From contig NC_077244.1 of NCBI RefSeq assembly GCF_947179165.1, positions 69,176,144 to 69,240,143 of the forward strand: a DNA stretch of 64,000 nucleotides. Direction: 5' to 3'. The notes under the pieces were generated by a model. It was not told the DNA's origin. It ran no database searches and saw nothing but the letters and a program-made list of their open reading frames with translations. The DNA comes from Solanum dulcamara (Eukaryota > Streptophyta > Magnoliopsida > Solanales > Solanaceae). The translations under genes and the position numbers were made by a program. Shown here in pieces: positions 46,546-62,604 of this stretch. The first letter of the stretch is position 1. Every line of letters begins with the position of its first letter.

Positions 46546-46706
46546 TATTTGATTTGGAATGAATCGGTTACATCTCGCAATACAGATCAAAACAATATGG
46601 AAGACTAAATCAAGGAAGCATAGCCCTGAAGATGCATTGTAACGAATCAATAACCTTTAACTAAAAAAACTGTGGGAATCAAACACTACCATAAGGCTAC
46701 ATTGGC

Positions 46707-47459
46707 CTAATCCACCTTCTTCTCTATCGCCTTCTTGTACTCCTCGAGCTCCTTTATCCACAAATCACCAAATTCACAATCCTTCCAAGCCTCAAACCAA
46801 GGTCCACCAAGTGTATAATGAATTGACTTAGGAAATGTAGCTGGATCACCCTCGACAACCTTATTATGCCCTACGAGGAAGTTCCAAACGAACGGAACTT
46901 CCCCAATCTCGTCATCTTCCAACCAGGTAAACCTATGAAGAAATGCCCCAGATTCAGTATTCACTATCTCAGGTGTCAACACCCTATTCTTTGGATGTCC
47001 ACAATTGTAAAGAACCATTGATGACCAATTCTTCCTAGGATAAACAGTTTGGACTGCCCCATCCATTTTTGTAGTCTCTTTTGGAGCATAATCATGTTGT
47101 ACACACATTAAAGCATATTTATCATCAACCATATCCCTCAATTCTTTAATATCCCCTAAATACAAGAAATCACAATCAACAAACATAGCCCACCCTTCAA
47201 AATTAGCCAAATGGGGTGTCAAGAAACGAGAAAAGGAAAACTCAGTGCTTTCTAATTTCCCCCTTTCACGCCAGTATAACCCTTTTTCCCTTAACTCCGA
47301 TTGTTTAATGGGTATGATTTCAAGTGGGATTGAAGATCTTTTCAGAAGGGAATAACGACACACCTCATAAGCAACATCTTCACGAGGATCATAGCCTATG
47401 AAAATCTTGAATGCCTTTGAATTTGGGACATTTCCATTAGAATGCACATCTGTCGACAT
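46707..47459 (-). CDS. Glycosyltransferase-like (nucleotide-diphospho-sugar transferase fold) protein, left copy
   Basis: A single-exon coding region of 250 codons, identical in protein sequence to the right copy at 53343-54095. It has FKIFIGYDPREDVAYEVCRY near the N-terminus and a DxD-type metal motif FVDCDFLYLGD (D95, D97), typical of GT-A folds. The C-terminal part includes IHYTLGGPWFEAW. It resembles Arabidopsis At1g64980 (CDI, linked to pollen-tube growth, by recall). There is no signal peptide or membrane segment, so a cytosolic enzyme is likely; donor and acceptor are unknown. The start is the ATG at 47457-47459; the frame continues upstream to a non-ATG codon just after a probable 5'-UTR intron acceptor. 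Upstream (47751 onward) the sequence differs from the right copy and may be the original promoter. Confidence 0.9.
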   Translation of the reverse strand: MSTDVHSNGNVPNSKAFKIFIGYDPREDVAYEVCRYSLLKRSSIPLEIIPIKQSELREKGLYWRERGKLESTEFSFSRFLTPHLANFEGWAMFVDCDFLYLGDIKELRDMVDDKYALMCVQHDYAPKETTKMDGAVQTVYPRKNWSSMVLYNCGHPKNRVLTPEIVNTESGAFLHRFTWLEDDEIGEVPFVWNFLVGHNKVVEGDPATFPKSIHYTLGGPWFEAWKDCEFGDLWIKELEEYKKAIEKKVD

Positions 47460-47750
47460 TATTATAATCCAAGATTTCAACCTGCAAAACCAAGAAAATC
47501 AAAAGGGTAAGCCAAAAATTGATTTTTTTTCCCTTTTAATGAACTAGAGAAATTTGAAAGCTTGAAGCTTTTTACCTAAAAAGAGAGAGTAGATCTGGGT
47601 TTGGACTAAATAGAGAAAATACAAGATTTTTTTCAAGATTTGTAGTTAAAGGAGATAATTGCGGAGAGGGGCAGAATTTATAGCAGTGAATAATGTAGAT
47701 CACTGATTTTTGTGAGAGATTGGAGTAATTTTAATAGCAGCGTCTTTACA

Positions 47751-48446
47751 GTTGTACACGCGGGTGATGGCAATGATCCACACAACCGACAACACCTTTC
47801 CATTTAGGAGGGGACTGGACTTTGGGATGAATTTTCAAAAAATCAGTGGACTCAAACCTCTCTTAGGAAAAGAGAGATTACACCATTAATCTGGAAAGAT
47901 GTTTTCTTCTATTTAATATGTAAATAAATTATTAAAAAAATTATCATTATTTATATAATAATTTTTTTTTTGATTTAATACATTGTGAACTCATTTAATT
48001 TATCACTAAATTTCATTTAAATACTCATACTAACGCTTGTTCTAATCAAGTACCACACATTCGGTCATGTTAGACATTTTTGATTTGAATTTTAGAACAT
48101 TTTTTGTGCATATTCTCAAATGTTTATTAAGTAATTAAGTTAACAACATAAATATATTATCTCCTTTAATTACATACAATAGCCTCAATTAGAATGTGTA
48201 CACAATGAATACTTGAGAATACACACCATTGAACTAAAAATATCCGATTAAAACTCTATATATGTTTATGTGTCCAAATACAACAAAAGTTTCAATGTGT
48301 AAATGAATATTTTGATTTTGCAAACTTAAAATTAGTGAAAGAGTAGGCACACTCTAAAGGAGAACGTTCGAAAACTAGAGGCGTAGGCAGCGTTTTTTGT
48401 ACCAAAACCAGCGCCCTTACCTTACTCATCTATCTATGTGGATATT
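47751..48446. other. Upstream region of left glycosyltransferase copy and spacer
   Basis: Unique to the left copy. Contains ACACGCGGGTGATGG and then AT-rich sequence. No coding region seen. Probable promoter of the minus-strand gene, by position only. Confidence 0.45.
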
Positions 48447-48657
48447 ATTTTCTCCGTTTTAATCCACGTGAATGTGTTTGACTATGGATAGAGTTTAAGA
48501 ATATAGGAAAGATTTTTAAAACTTATATTCCAATATGAGTCTATATTTGTGTTACTATAAATCATCTTATTAATCATAAAGTTAATAATTACTAATATAA
48601 AAAGATGTTAATTTTCTTACGGTGACTAAAAAAAGTGTCATTTAGACGGAGGGAATA
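48447..48657. mobile_element. Stowaway-like MITE
   Basis: The left end TATTATTTTCTCCGTTTTAA and the reverse complement of the right end, TATTATTCCCTCCGTCTAAA, pair as inverted repeats with the CTCCGT core usual for this family. About 210 bp, no coding content. Confidence 0.75.
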
Positions 48658-48865
48658 ATATTAGCATACTGCTACATGTTACGTGTGTCTATGACTTGTG
48701 CTTTCCTGTCCCTTGCCATTCGAAGCTTGTGCAACAGAATCTGTTACACTGCTAAATGCGAGTGTCTCACGCGTGTTATCTCCATGTCAGAGTTGTAAAG
48801 ATGTTTATTCTGCAAAGAGTCAAGTTTTATTTACTGAAAAGGTAAGCAATTCAAGTTTTAAAGGA

Positions 48866-48986
48866 GGTTGTTTCTCGATTTTCCAAGTTATTCAACATAT
48901 CAAATTATCCAGTGATACATAGTGGAATGAAATGAAAGTGAAAAGGTTGTGAATTGTGATAAAGGTGGTTGTTTCTCGATTTTCCA
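48866..48986 (+). repeat. 20-bp direct repeat pair
   Basis: GGTTGTTTCTCGATTTTCCA occurs at 48866-48885 and 48967-48986. The intervening 81 bp show no recognisable element, so this could be a target duplication or a small tandem copy. Confidence 0.8.
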
Positions 48987-49019
48987 TGGTAGGGTATATA
49001 TTTTAAGGAAAAATATCCA

Positions 49020-49634
49020 AGTTGCCCCTCTTCAAAATCTGAAAAACTGAGCAAAAACTCTGCTGGCGCTATAGTGGCGCGTCGCGCCATTGCAACGCCA
49101 AGCTAAAATGGGCTTAAAACCCTGTACACCTAATAGTGGCGCGTCGCGCCAAGGACCAAACTACTGAGGCCGTTTTCTGGCGCTATAGTGGCGCCGGGCG
49201 CCACTGGAGCGCCAAGCCTAAATTTTCTGCAGTTAGAGTCCAGGCCTGAAATTCCTGCAGTACTAGTCTGTAGAAAAAGGGTCATAATTTTTGACTCCGA
49301 ACTCTAAAAAAATGCAATCTTGGTGGAGTTAGAAAGAAGACTCAAGGAACTTTAATTTGATAGGTCATAGGACACCCAATTCATTATATTCTATGAGATA
49401 TGCTCATTTGAAATTGACCTTTATACTAACTCATTCGAAAACTTAATCGATTGGAATTCTTTGGACTCGGTTTGGTGTTAGAGATCCCTTATGACCCCTA
49501 AACACATCTAACACACTTCAAATACTTAGGAATTGATCCTAACTCATATATAAAATTACAAGTCCTTCGATTCGAAACTACACACACGTGAAAAAATGTT
49601 TGAGTCTTTGCGGAAAAAAATTCGGGGTGTTACA
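49020..49634. mobile_element. LTR 3'-part with GC-rich GTGGCGCG repeats
   Basis: It contains two copies of AGTGGCGCGTCGCGCCA (about 49073-49089 and 49133-49149) and a variant GTGGCGCCGGGCGCCACTGG, then GGAGCGCCAAGCC. It ends TTCGGGGTGTTACA, a typical Solanaceae gypsy LTR terminus by recall. The start is not defined and no internal domain follows. Confidence 0.55.
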
Positions 49635-49680
49635 TCCTTCCACACCCTGCCTATCCCCCCGTGTCCAGCCAGTGGATTTG

Positions 49681-52600
49681 TGTCACGACCCAACTCCGTA
49701 GGCCATGACTGGTGCCCGAGTTGGGCACCCATACGTACCCTTAGCCCCACTTAGTACATTAATCGAATAAGCATAGGTAATGATCAGAAGGGATCTCTAA
49801 ATAGATCACAAAATAGATATAACGCACGAGGGCCGATAGGCCATAACGAAACACACAAAACCCAAAACATATATACAAAACCCACATCTCATGTCTACAG
49901 ACCTCTACAGAATGATATCCTAGTCATATGACGGGACAGGGCCCCGCCGTACCTCTGAACAACGTATATATATATATACAATAGAAAGTGTCAGTACCAA
50001 AATAGAACTCCGAACAAAGGAGCACTGTCGACCAACATGGTGGATGTCCTAAGCGAGCGGATCAGCAAACCAATCATCTGTACTTGCGGGCATATAACGC
50101 AGCCCCCGAAGAAAGGGGGTCAGTACGGAAAATGTACTGAGTATGTAAAGCATGGACTGAAATCAGTAAAGTCATTACCAGAGCAAAATGTACAAAATGA
50201 GCAAAATATCCAAAAATTTCAAATGTTTATCAAACCACATATAATGGGTTGTAATAAGTAAAGTCATTACCGTGATAGAATGTACAAAACTGAGCAAAAT
50301 GTTCGGAGATATCAAATGCTGATCAAAACCTCAGATAATGTATACAGAAAAACATATGCCATATCCGGCCCCATTATGGGACTCGGTGAACAAAGTGTGG
50401 TCGCCCTCCCATCATCGGCGCCACGGCACAGCATAACACCAGAGTAGAGAATATCTCCGTAACAAATCATATCATATCAGATGGCCATATTAAATCATAT
50501 CATATCATATCATATCATATCACAAACATATATGTACATGGCACAGCATAACTCCGTAGCATAATATTTACCACCCCATGGTACATGTCATACCTGCCCC
50601 CTCACGTCGGGACACGGCGAATAATGCAGAGAAATACGCACGAAAATATATCCTGGCCCAGGCTCAGTGAAAGAAGCATTGAGGCATCCACGAGTGGAGT
50701 AGTGAGAAACTATATGCAATTTAAATCATATTTAAGACTCAATGGAATAATCAGAATGAGCTATCATTTAAAAATCGAGACGAGACTCATGTCAAGTACC
50801 TTTCAAAAGTTACCCCGGATTATATCAAAATAAATCTTCTGGAATCATATAGACGTATCTAGGCATAATAAAATACCTTTTGGAAATCAAGGAATTGGCT
50901 ATCCTAATGGCTCTAGGAATAGGAACCTCTTTGAAATTATATAAAAGTCATATTTTTGTTTCATAAATATCATACCAAAACAAAGATTAGCTTTACATAC
51001 TTATGTCAAAACATGAAAATCGAAAGAATATGCTTTACATACTTATGTTAAAACATGAAAATCAAGAGAATATGCTTTACATACTTATGTCAAAAACATG
51101 CCAAAAGAAAGAAAGGTTCGCTTTACATACCTCATACAGATTACTCTTAACTATGCTCGCCTCGTCGTCTCTTGAACCTATTTAACATGAAATTAATACT
51201 AAGGTTAATAAATTTTCACTTTCCAATTTCCAATTCTACACCCAAGTAACCATAGGAATCATTCCCTTATCTATGTCTCTCGACTAGTTTATTACTAGCT
51301 CCGAATCTACCGAAAATCGGGCAGCATCTCCCCTGTAACTTGAACATCCCCGAGTTTTCAACTCGGCCACAATGTAAACAACCATACCAACAACAACAGC
51401 CAGCAGCATATATACAAGTAAATCACTTCAACTTTACACAATACAAGCTCTATACAACTCATTCCAAACTACGGTACCAAAATAGAGTTTTTAACCTTTA
51501 TTTCGTAAAATATGTAGTCATACCAAACGGAGGGTTGTGTGGCTGCAACCAGCAGCACCCACATCCATTTTTGAGTACTTTACAGCCCTGCAACACGCAA
51601 TTAAACCACCACCAAACAGCAGCACCACAACAACAACACACTACGCGACTTCGATTTAACTACTACGACTTCCATTTAGTTTGTTTCCAACGTCAAACAT
51701 CCTTATACATTTTTTTCCACTTCCAGCGTATTTTAAGACATGTAATATACTTCATAACATCATCATAAAGTCCAGTTCAAAACAGAAAACTTTACCTTTC
51801 CCGAAATTCACCAAAACTCGCCAAAACTTGCCTCGGAATTTCCTTTAGCGCAGCTGAAACTTAGGGACTGTTTGGTAACGTTTTGGGCTGCCTAAAACCA
51901 TAAAATTTCATTACTAACATCTTCATAACATCATGGTATAGCTCATATAATTAATTCTTGGAACGGAATCGGAGAACTTACCTTTTTCTCCTCCCAAAAT
52001 CGTAGCTCTTTCCTTGTTTCTAGCCTAAGTTTCTCTTCTCTTCTCTTCTTTTTTTTTTCTTGTAATTTCGGTTCCTCCCTCTTGAACTCTCTAGATGAGT
52101 ATGGGAATTAATGAGTCATAAGACTCATATATATATATATACAACTTTAGGGGTGACACATGTCATCCCCTAAGTGGTGACACGTGTCAAGCCCTAAGTG
52201 GTGACAAATGTCAAGATTTAAGTGGTGACACATGTCAAGATTTCATTGGTCCAACACACCCCTTTCCTCCAATCACGGGCTGCCATGTGGCATGTGGGGC
52301 CCATATGAGTCTTCTTGAAGACTTTGTAAAATTCCCATTTTACCCCTAGCCTTCCACAATATTACCATAGGCCACTTTGCGAATTTTCCTTTTTGCCCTT
52401 TGCCTTTTCCAATATTTCCACACTATTAATGATCATAAATAATATTCATATCCAACTTGTATATTAAATAAATTTTGGAAGATGTTCATTCCCTTAACTT
52501 TACCACGGCTACCTTAAAACATCCAACCGTATAAAATACGGGATATAACATCCTCCATGAGAAATTCCAATTTTTGCCCCTTACTTTTTCTAATATTTTC

Positions 52601-52721
52601 AAGTTGAAATTCTAATTTAGTCATAAAAATTTTGTATCCAACAAGATCAAACATAGCCTTGTCCTTGACTTGTTACCATTATCTCCAAAATATCCTAATG
52701 TGCAAAATACGGGTTATAACA
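49681..52721 (+). mobile_element. LTR-like sequence (gypsy type), probably solo, about 3 kb
   Basis: It begins TGTCACGACCCAACTCCGTA, a well-known start of large Solanaceae gypsy LTRs. Related words follow (GGGACAGGGCCCCGCCGTAC near 49934, GGGGGTCAGTACGG near 50115). Two successive ends are seen, ATACGGGATATAACA at 52550 and ATACGGGTTATAACA at 52721, as if the last 170 bp were duplicated. Flanks ATTTG and ATCTG differ by one base, so a target duplication is possible but weak. Inside are short tandem repeats (TTTACATACTTATGT units near 51000-51100; GTGGTGACACATGTCAAG units near 52150-52245; two units of about 110 bp from 50155). No gag or pol frame was found. Confidence 0.6.
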
Positions 52722-52744
52722 ATCTGCCCCCTCACTTGGGTAGA

Positions 52745-53051
52745 TCGTTCCTTTGTTACCTGTTGGGCCGACCCCAACGTCTTCTTCCGCTCTCCCACCT
52801 AGCTCTCCTCCTCCACTCACTCCCGTCTCTCCCTCTAGTCTATCCACTGGTCCTATTACTAGGAGTCAGCATGGGATTTATAAGTCTAAGAGATCCTTCA
52901 ACCTTCTTACATCCGTCTCGAAGTCTTCTCTACTCCGTAACCCTGTGTCTGCTTTTCGTGACCCGAATTGGAAAATGGCCAAGAATGATGAATATAATAC
53001 TCTTATTCAAAATAAGACGTGGGAGTTGGTGCCCCGTCCTCTAAATGTTAA
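52745..53051 (+). pseudogene. Ty1-copia polyprotein fragment
   Basis: The frame starting about 52753 reads TGPITRSQHGIYKSKRSFNL, then AFRDPNWKMAKNDEYNTLI and NKTWELVPRP. This is the linker between integrase and reverse transcriptase of copia elements. It is cut exactly at 53052, where the right arm of the inverted duplication begins, so the RT domain is missing. No stop codon interrupts the fragment. Confidence 0.85.
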
Positions 53052-53342
53052 TGTAAAGACGCTGCTATTAAAATTACTCCAATCTCTCACAAAAATCAGT
53101 GATCTACATTATTCACTGCTATAAATTCTGCCCCTCTCCGCAATTATCTCCTTTAACTACAAATCTTGAAAAAAATCTTGTATTTTCTCTATTTAGTCCA
53201 AACCCAGATCTACTCTCTCTTTTTAGGTAAAAAGCTTCAAGCTTTCAAATTTCTCTAGTTCATTAAAAGGGAAAAAAAATCAATTTTTGGCTTACCCTTT
53301 TGATTTTCTTGGTTTTGCAGGTTGAAATCTTGGATTATAATA

Positions 53343-54095
53343 ATGTCGACAGATGTGCATTCTAATGGAAATGTCCCAAATTCAAAGGCATTCAAGATTT
53401 TCATAGGCTATGATCCTCGTGAAGATGTTGCTTATGAGGTGTGTCGTTATTCCCTTCTGAAAAGATCTTCAATCCCACTTGAAATCATACCCATTAAACA
53501 ATCGGAGTTAAGGGAAAAAGGGTTATACTGGCGTGAAAGGGGGAAATTAGAAAGCACTGAGTTTTCCTTTTCTCGTTTCTTGACACCCCATTTGGCTAAT
53601 TTTGAAGGGTGGGCTATGTTTGTTGATTGTGATTTCTTGTATTTAGGGGATATTAAAGAATTGAGGGATATGGTTGATGATAAATATGCTTTAATGTGTG
53701 TACAACATGATTATGCTCCAAAAGAGACTACAAAAATGGATGGGGCAGTCCAAACTGTTTATCCTAGGAAGAATTGGTCATCAATGGTTCTTTACAATTG
53801 TGGACATCCAAAGAATAGGGTGTTGACACCTGAGATAGTGAATACTGAATCTGGGGCATTTCTTCATAGGTTTACCTGGTTGGAAGATGACGAGATTGGG
53901 GAAGTTCCGTTCGTTTGGAACTTCCTCGTAGGGCATAATAAGGTTGTCGAGGGTGATCCAGCTACATTTCCTAAGTCAATTCATTATACACTTGGTGGAC
54001 CTTGGTTTGAGGCTTGGAAGGATTGTGAATTTGGTGATTTGTGGATAAAGGAGCTCGAGGAGTACAAGAAGGCGATAGAGAAGAAGGTGGATTAG
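53343..54095 (+). CDS. Glycosyltransferase-like (nucleotide-diphospho-sugar transferase fold) protein, right copy
   Basis: A 250-codon intact frame with protein identical to the left copy (46707-47459). It has the DxD-type motif at residues 95-97 and a conserved C-terminal HYTLGGPWFEAW. The ATG at 53343 is chosen over an upstream in-frame TTG. A likely 5'-UTR intron runs 53227-53320 (donor AG|GTAAAA, acceptor TTTTGCAG). The 5' flank is only 291 bp long before it is replaced by copia sequence, so this copy probably lacks distal promoter elements. It is convergent with katanin (stop codons about 1.2 kb apart). At1g64980-like by recall; substrate unknown. Confidence 0.9.
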   Translation: MSTDVHSNGNVPNSKAFKIFIGYDPREDVAYEVCRYSLLKRSSIPLEIIPIKQSELREKGLYWRERGKLESTEFSFSRFLTPHLANFEGWAMFVDCDFLYLGDIKELRDMVDDKYALMCVQHDYAPKETTKMDGAVQTVYPRKNWSSMVLYNCGHPKNRVLTPEIVNTESGAFLHRFTWLEDDEIGEVPFVWNFLVGHNKVVEGDPATFPKSIHYTLGGPWFEAWKDCEFGDLWIKELEEYKKAIEKKVD

Positions 54096-54256
54096 GCCAA
54101 TGTAGCCTTATGGTAGTGTTTGATTCCCACAGTTTTTTTAGTTAAAGGTTATTGATTCGTTACAATGCATCTTCAGGGCTATGCTTCCTTGATTTAGTCT
54201 TCCATATTGTTTTGATCTGTATTGCGAGATGTAACCGATTCATTCCAAATCAAATA

Positions 54257-54562
54257 GTTAGTAAGCAGTTTTATATCGTTGTATTGTAATCATAATAGAT
54301 TCATTAAAGAAAAAACATGATCATCTCGATCTTTTATATCAAGTATGCTTCTGGTTACTTGATGTTACGACTTTTACTAAGTAAGCAGTTTTTTCTATCA
54401 TATCTTTTTGTACTGTATTTGCAACAGATTCATTAACGAGAGAACAAGATCATTCTGATCTTTAAGTATGTTTTACTGGTTACTTAGGAAACATCTCTCT
54501 ACCTCCACAAAGTTGGATTAAGGTCTCCGTGCACTCCACCTGTGGGGATTACATTGGTTATT
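54257..54562 (+). repeat. 3'-UTR repeats of the glycosyltransferase gene (right copy)
   Basis: Mirror of 46240-46545: two related units of about 110 bp followed by an RTE LINE tail (GGAAACATCTCTCTACCTCC ... GTGGGGATTACATTGG). Confidence 0.75.
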
Positions 54563-55317
54563 TGATGTTATAAATGAAATAGCTTGTCCCGAGGTTTTGT
54601 TGCTGTTCAGTAATTCTGTATTTGGTCGTATCAAAATACATTGTCTTTCTTCCTCTTCATGGAGGAGGCATTACACCCTTACTGCTGATATTTGTCCTTG
54701 TGAAGATTCATCTTACACAAATTTGTATGTCCACTTATTCTTTTGCTTGATAAAGCTGAAGCACCGTGTTACTCTTATTCTAATATGATCAAGCGTTGAG
54801 ATGTCAAATGAACATGCATTCACAATCTAGAAACTATAAAGCAGTGTTGTGGATGGTTCAGAAAGGCTTTTTTGCATATTGGACAACGGGAATGAGTTGT
54901 TTTTCATAATGCCGTGAGTGTGTAAATGATACTGCTATTATGGGATCCAGTTGCAACATCGTATTGAATAAGACCATGAGCTCACAAGATGCCACTACTT
55001 TACTCAATAGCTTCAGATTAAATAATTTTCTTTGATAAAGTTACAGACATCAGTGCTACAAAGTTGAGCGCCTCCTCCATCACATAAATTCAATTGACAC
55101 TTCCACGATAGCTAAAGGAGTAAACCAATTGAAAGAAAATAACAATCCAATTGGCAGATGAGCGATGAGGTATAAACCCTGGGTGATTTGTCATTTTACA
55201 TAAGTTGATCAGTCCAGTGCTGATCAAAAGATTCAACAGTACACAAGTAAGAAGAACTGACCACCAAATATGGACAAATGTAAGGAAACTGAGTAAATTG
55301 CTCACCATCAAACTATC

Positions 55318-59869
<4,552 letters not shown>

Positions 59870-59958
59870 TATCAATTCCTCAAATCTGTCGATACTTTCC
59901 TAAACCAAATGCCCAAATGTTAGGGTTTCCAAACATTAAGCAAACAACAACAAATTCG

Positions 59959-59961
<3 letters not shown>

Positions 59962-59999
<38 letters not shown>
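59962..59999. repeat. (CT)n microsatellite upstream of katanin
   Basis: About 18 CT units (GA on the katanin strand) lying 93-130 bp upstream of the katanin ATG, in the likely 5' UTR. GA-rich leaders are common in plant genes, so it may affect expression and be polymorphic. Confidence 0.95.
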
Positions 60000-60000
<1 letters not shown>

Positions 60001-60269
60001 ATATATCTGGGCCTCTGGGGAAGACAGGAGACTGGAAGTTGAAGTTGGTTCTACCAACATACGGCGACGTTTTAACGGTCTATCTGATGAGGAAGTAGAG
60101 CCCAAATTACTATATTGACCTCCATCTTTTTGAACTTTGTTAGGGGTTCCCTTTGATCGACTGGTCTTTTTCTCTAAGGCCCGTTGAGGATGCGGAGCCC
60201 ACAAAAGAGAAATGCCTCCTCCTCTATTTGAATTTTGGGCTTAACTGGCTCCGGACCGGCTGAACTTCA

Positions 60270-61195
60270 CAAATAGCCTCTCTTTTTTTGTTTGGAAATT
60301 TTCATTAATAGCTATAAGTTAGACCATAATTATAAATGTAGTAATAGTTTATCTAACAGAAAAGAGGAGAGCAAGAGCGAGAGAGATAAATGAGAAAGGC
60401 GAGAAAGATTTATCTTAGATATACAATATGTATCTCAATCGAAATCGAGATACACAATCTTCTCTCTCAAAAAATTATCACCCGTCTCTCTCCTCTCTGT
60501 CTCAATATCGCAAGAAGATATACATATTAGCTTTGAAACTGAAACTAAGATACACAGATCCACATTGTATCACTCCTAAAATAAATACACAAATACATTT
60601 ATTCTAGTAATAATTGTATTCATTTTTTTTTCATACACAAATACAGTCTAGTTATAGCTGCATCAATTTTTCTAATATGTACAGATACAATTGATTGCAT
60701 CAATCAAAGAAGACACATTTTGATAATAGGTGTATCAATTTTTCTAAAATACATATATAATTTTATTTGTACATAAAAGTGGATGACTACCTAGATTAGA
60801 ATGAAACATAATTGGATGTATCAATTTAAGAAGAATAGAAAATTCAAAAGCGAAAAAGAATCTGATAAAAAAATGAATGAACATTCAGCAATCTAGAAAA
60901 TATTAAATATCGAGAACCACAGGTATAAATAATAATAATTTTGGTAAAACTTAAATGGAGTATCGTATTAATATAAGAAACATAAATTGAGAAGAAGATC
61001 GATTCACACAATGAGTAATAGAGAGAGAAGTAGGGCAAGAAAGGAAAGTGAGAGGAGAGACGAAAACAAAAAAGAAAAAGTGGCGAGCGAGAGAGGAAGA
61101 TATAGGAGAAATTTGATATAAAACCCTAAGTATAGCTATGTTAGATAATTAATTGAAAGTATTGCTATGTTATGTATATATTTTAGGCCACTCTT
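60270..61195. repeat. Unclassified repeat-rich spacer with TGTATC words
   Basis: It begins near AGCTATAAGTTAGACC and ends near AGCTATGTTAGATAATTAA, with GA-rich blocks and many copies of TGTATC/GATACA (for example GTATCTCAATCGAAATCGAG and GATACACAATCTTCTC near 60430-60460). This may be one old DNA element related to the TGTATC-core MITEs, but the ends are uncertain. No gene. Confidence 0.35.
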
Positions 61196-61408
61196 TAAAG
61201 ACATATTATAACTTTTTAAAAATATTCTAAAATTTACATTCCTTAATACTAGATTTCAATCCATAAAAGAGATTCTAGTTGGATCTCAAACTTATGCTTC
61301 CCTATTTCCAGCTAAAAATATTCTCTTCCAACTAACTCAAACGAATTTTTTATATTTTCTTGTAAGAAAAAAACACTCTTTCATAAAAATTGAAATAGAA
61401 ATACTCAC

Positions 61409-62604
61409 GAAAAAATAGCCAAATGATTCCCCAATTTATTACCGGATTTTCAACTACATATTTATACTTTGCGGGAATTCTATTACCCTCTTAAACTATT
61501 TTAAAGCGGAATTATTTGCTCCCTAAATGCTGAGGTGGCAAAGAAGATGTAGTTCACTGTCTTTGAGAGAGTGAGACGCAAAAAATAATTAGAACTTTAA
61601 TTTTATATTTTTTTTTATTTCATATTAAATTTTCTATATTCTTTGTGATAAAAAATGTTTTTTTTATTCTTATTTAATTTTTTTTCTCTTCTTTCTTTTT
61701 CTGTTCAACAGATGGAGTTTTTTTTCTTCAACAAATCAAGTACACTGGTGGCAGCTCACCTCCACCACCAAGTCTCTGCCCTCATCGGCTTTCCACCACT
61801 AAGTCAATTCTCATCTTCAAATCATACACGTTTTTTCAATTTAAAGATTTATCAATGGCTAAAAATTAAAATTGAAAGCTAGGAGAATCAAACCTTTGTC
61901 AATAATGGAGAAGATTTTGTTGGTAACAGACTCAATTAATGGAGAAGAATTCATTAATAAAATCATTGTGTAACAAACCCATTAATGGAGAAGACTTATT
62001 TATTAAAATTATTGCAAGCATTAGTGGAATTTCTCATGTTAACATTGTTAAATCGAAATCAACACTAGTCTCTATGCTATTCCGATACTTTCATTCAGAT
62101 AGGCCGATAACATTTACTAGCGATTCTCTGAAGAATAATATTATAGTAGCATAAGAGGAAGAAGAAGCAGTTCCGGCGGCAAAGTTTTTTGTTTGCCTCT
62201 AGCTTCAATAGAGAATATTGAGGTTTCAATGGTGCTTAGAAATTCAATGAAGGTAGAAGAGAATGTTGTACCCATGGATGGTATCCTCCTTTTAGATCTG
62301 CAAAAGCTTCACAAAAAGAGTTAGAAAGAGGAAAAGATGAATGCGAAAGGAAGGAGAACAAGAGAAAATGTAAATATAAAAGAAAAGGAATAAAAAAAAA
62401 ATTATTTTGTTTTATATAAAAGATAATATTGCGTGACTGGCAGGGCGAGTGCAAATTACTGCTTAATATAAATTTGGGTGTGAGTGTGGAAGGGAGTATA
62501 TATTTCACTTTTAAAAGGTTTAGGGGGTGATAGAATCCCGTGAAATATAAGTATGTACCTGAAAATCCAGTAATAGATTTGAAGATTTATTTGGCTATTT
62601 TCTC
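61409..62604. mobile_element. MULE-like foldback element with 10-bp target duplication
   Basis: The ends GAAAAAATAGCCAAAT (61409) and ATTTGGCTATTTTCTC (to 62604) are inverted. The homology extends about 100 bp into each arm (ATTACCGGATTTTCAACTAC against the complement of GTACCTGAAAATCCAGTAAT). Flanks AAATACTCAC are identical at 61399-61408 and 62605-62614. Long arms with a 9-10 bp duplication fit Mutator-like non-autonomous elements. Internal frames (61655-61882, 61939-62154) have no transposase features. Confidence 0.8.

Larger units (their letters stand above)
45163..47750 (+). repeat. Left arm of a 2588-bp inverted duplication
   Basis: This arm is the reverse complement of 53052-55639. 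Paired landmarks all sum to 100802 (GT gene 46707/54095; katanin stop 45484/55318), so there is no net insertion or deletion between arms. Three substitutions were found, at 45199, 45210 and 45379, all near the outer end. Arm limits were set where alignment breaks: 45162 and 47751 both differ from their partners. Confidence 0.97.

Noticed and set aside
49681..52721. Complete LTR retrotransposon
   Set aside because: No gag, protease, RT or integrase frames are found in it, and no second LTR in the window; kept as a probable solo or broken LTR.
47751..53051. Spacer of the inverted duplication as a novel gene cassette
   Set aside because: Its content is MITE, LTR and copia debris; small frames (48698-48922, 50037-50261, 51340-51768) lie in spacer or LTR DNA and have no domain features.
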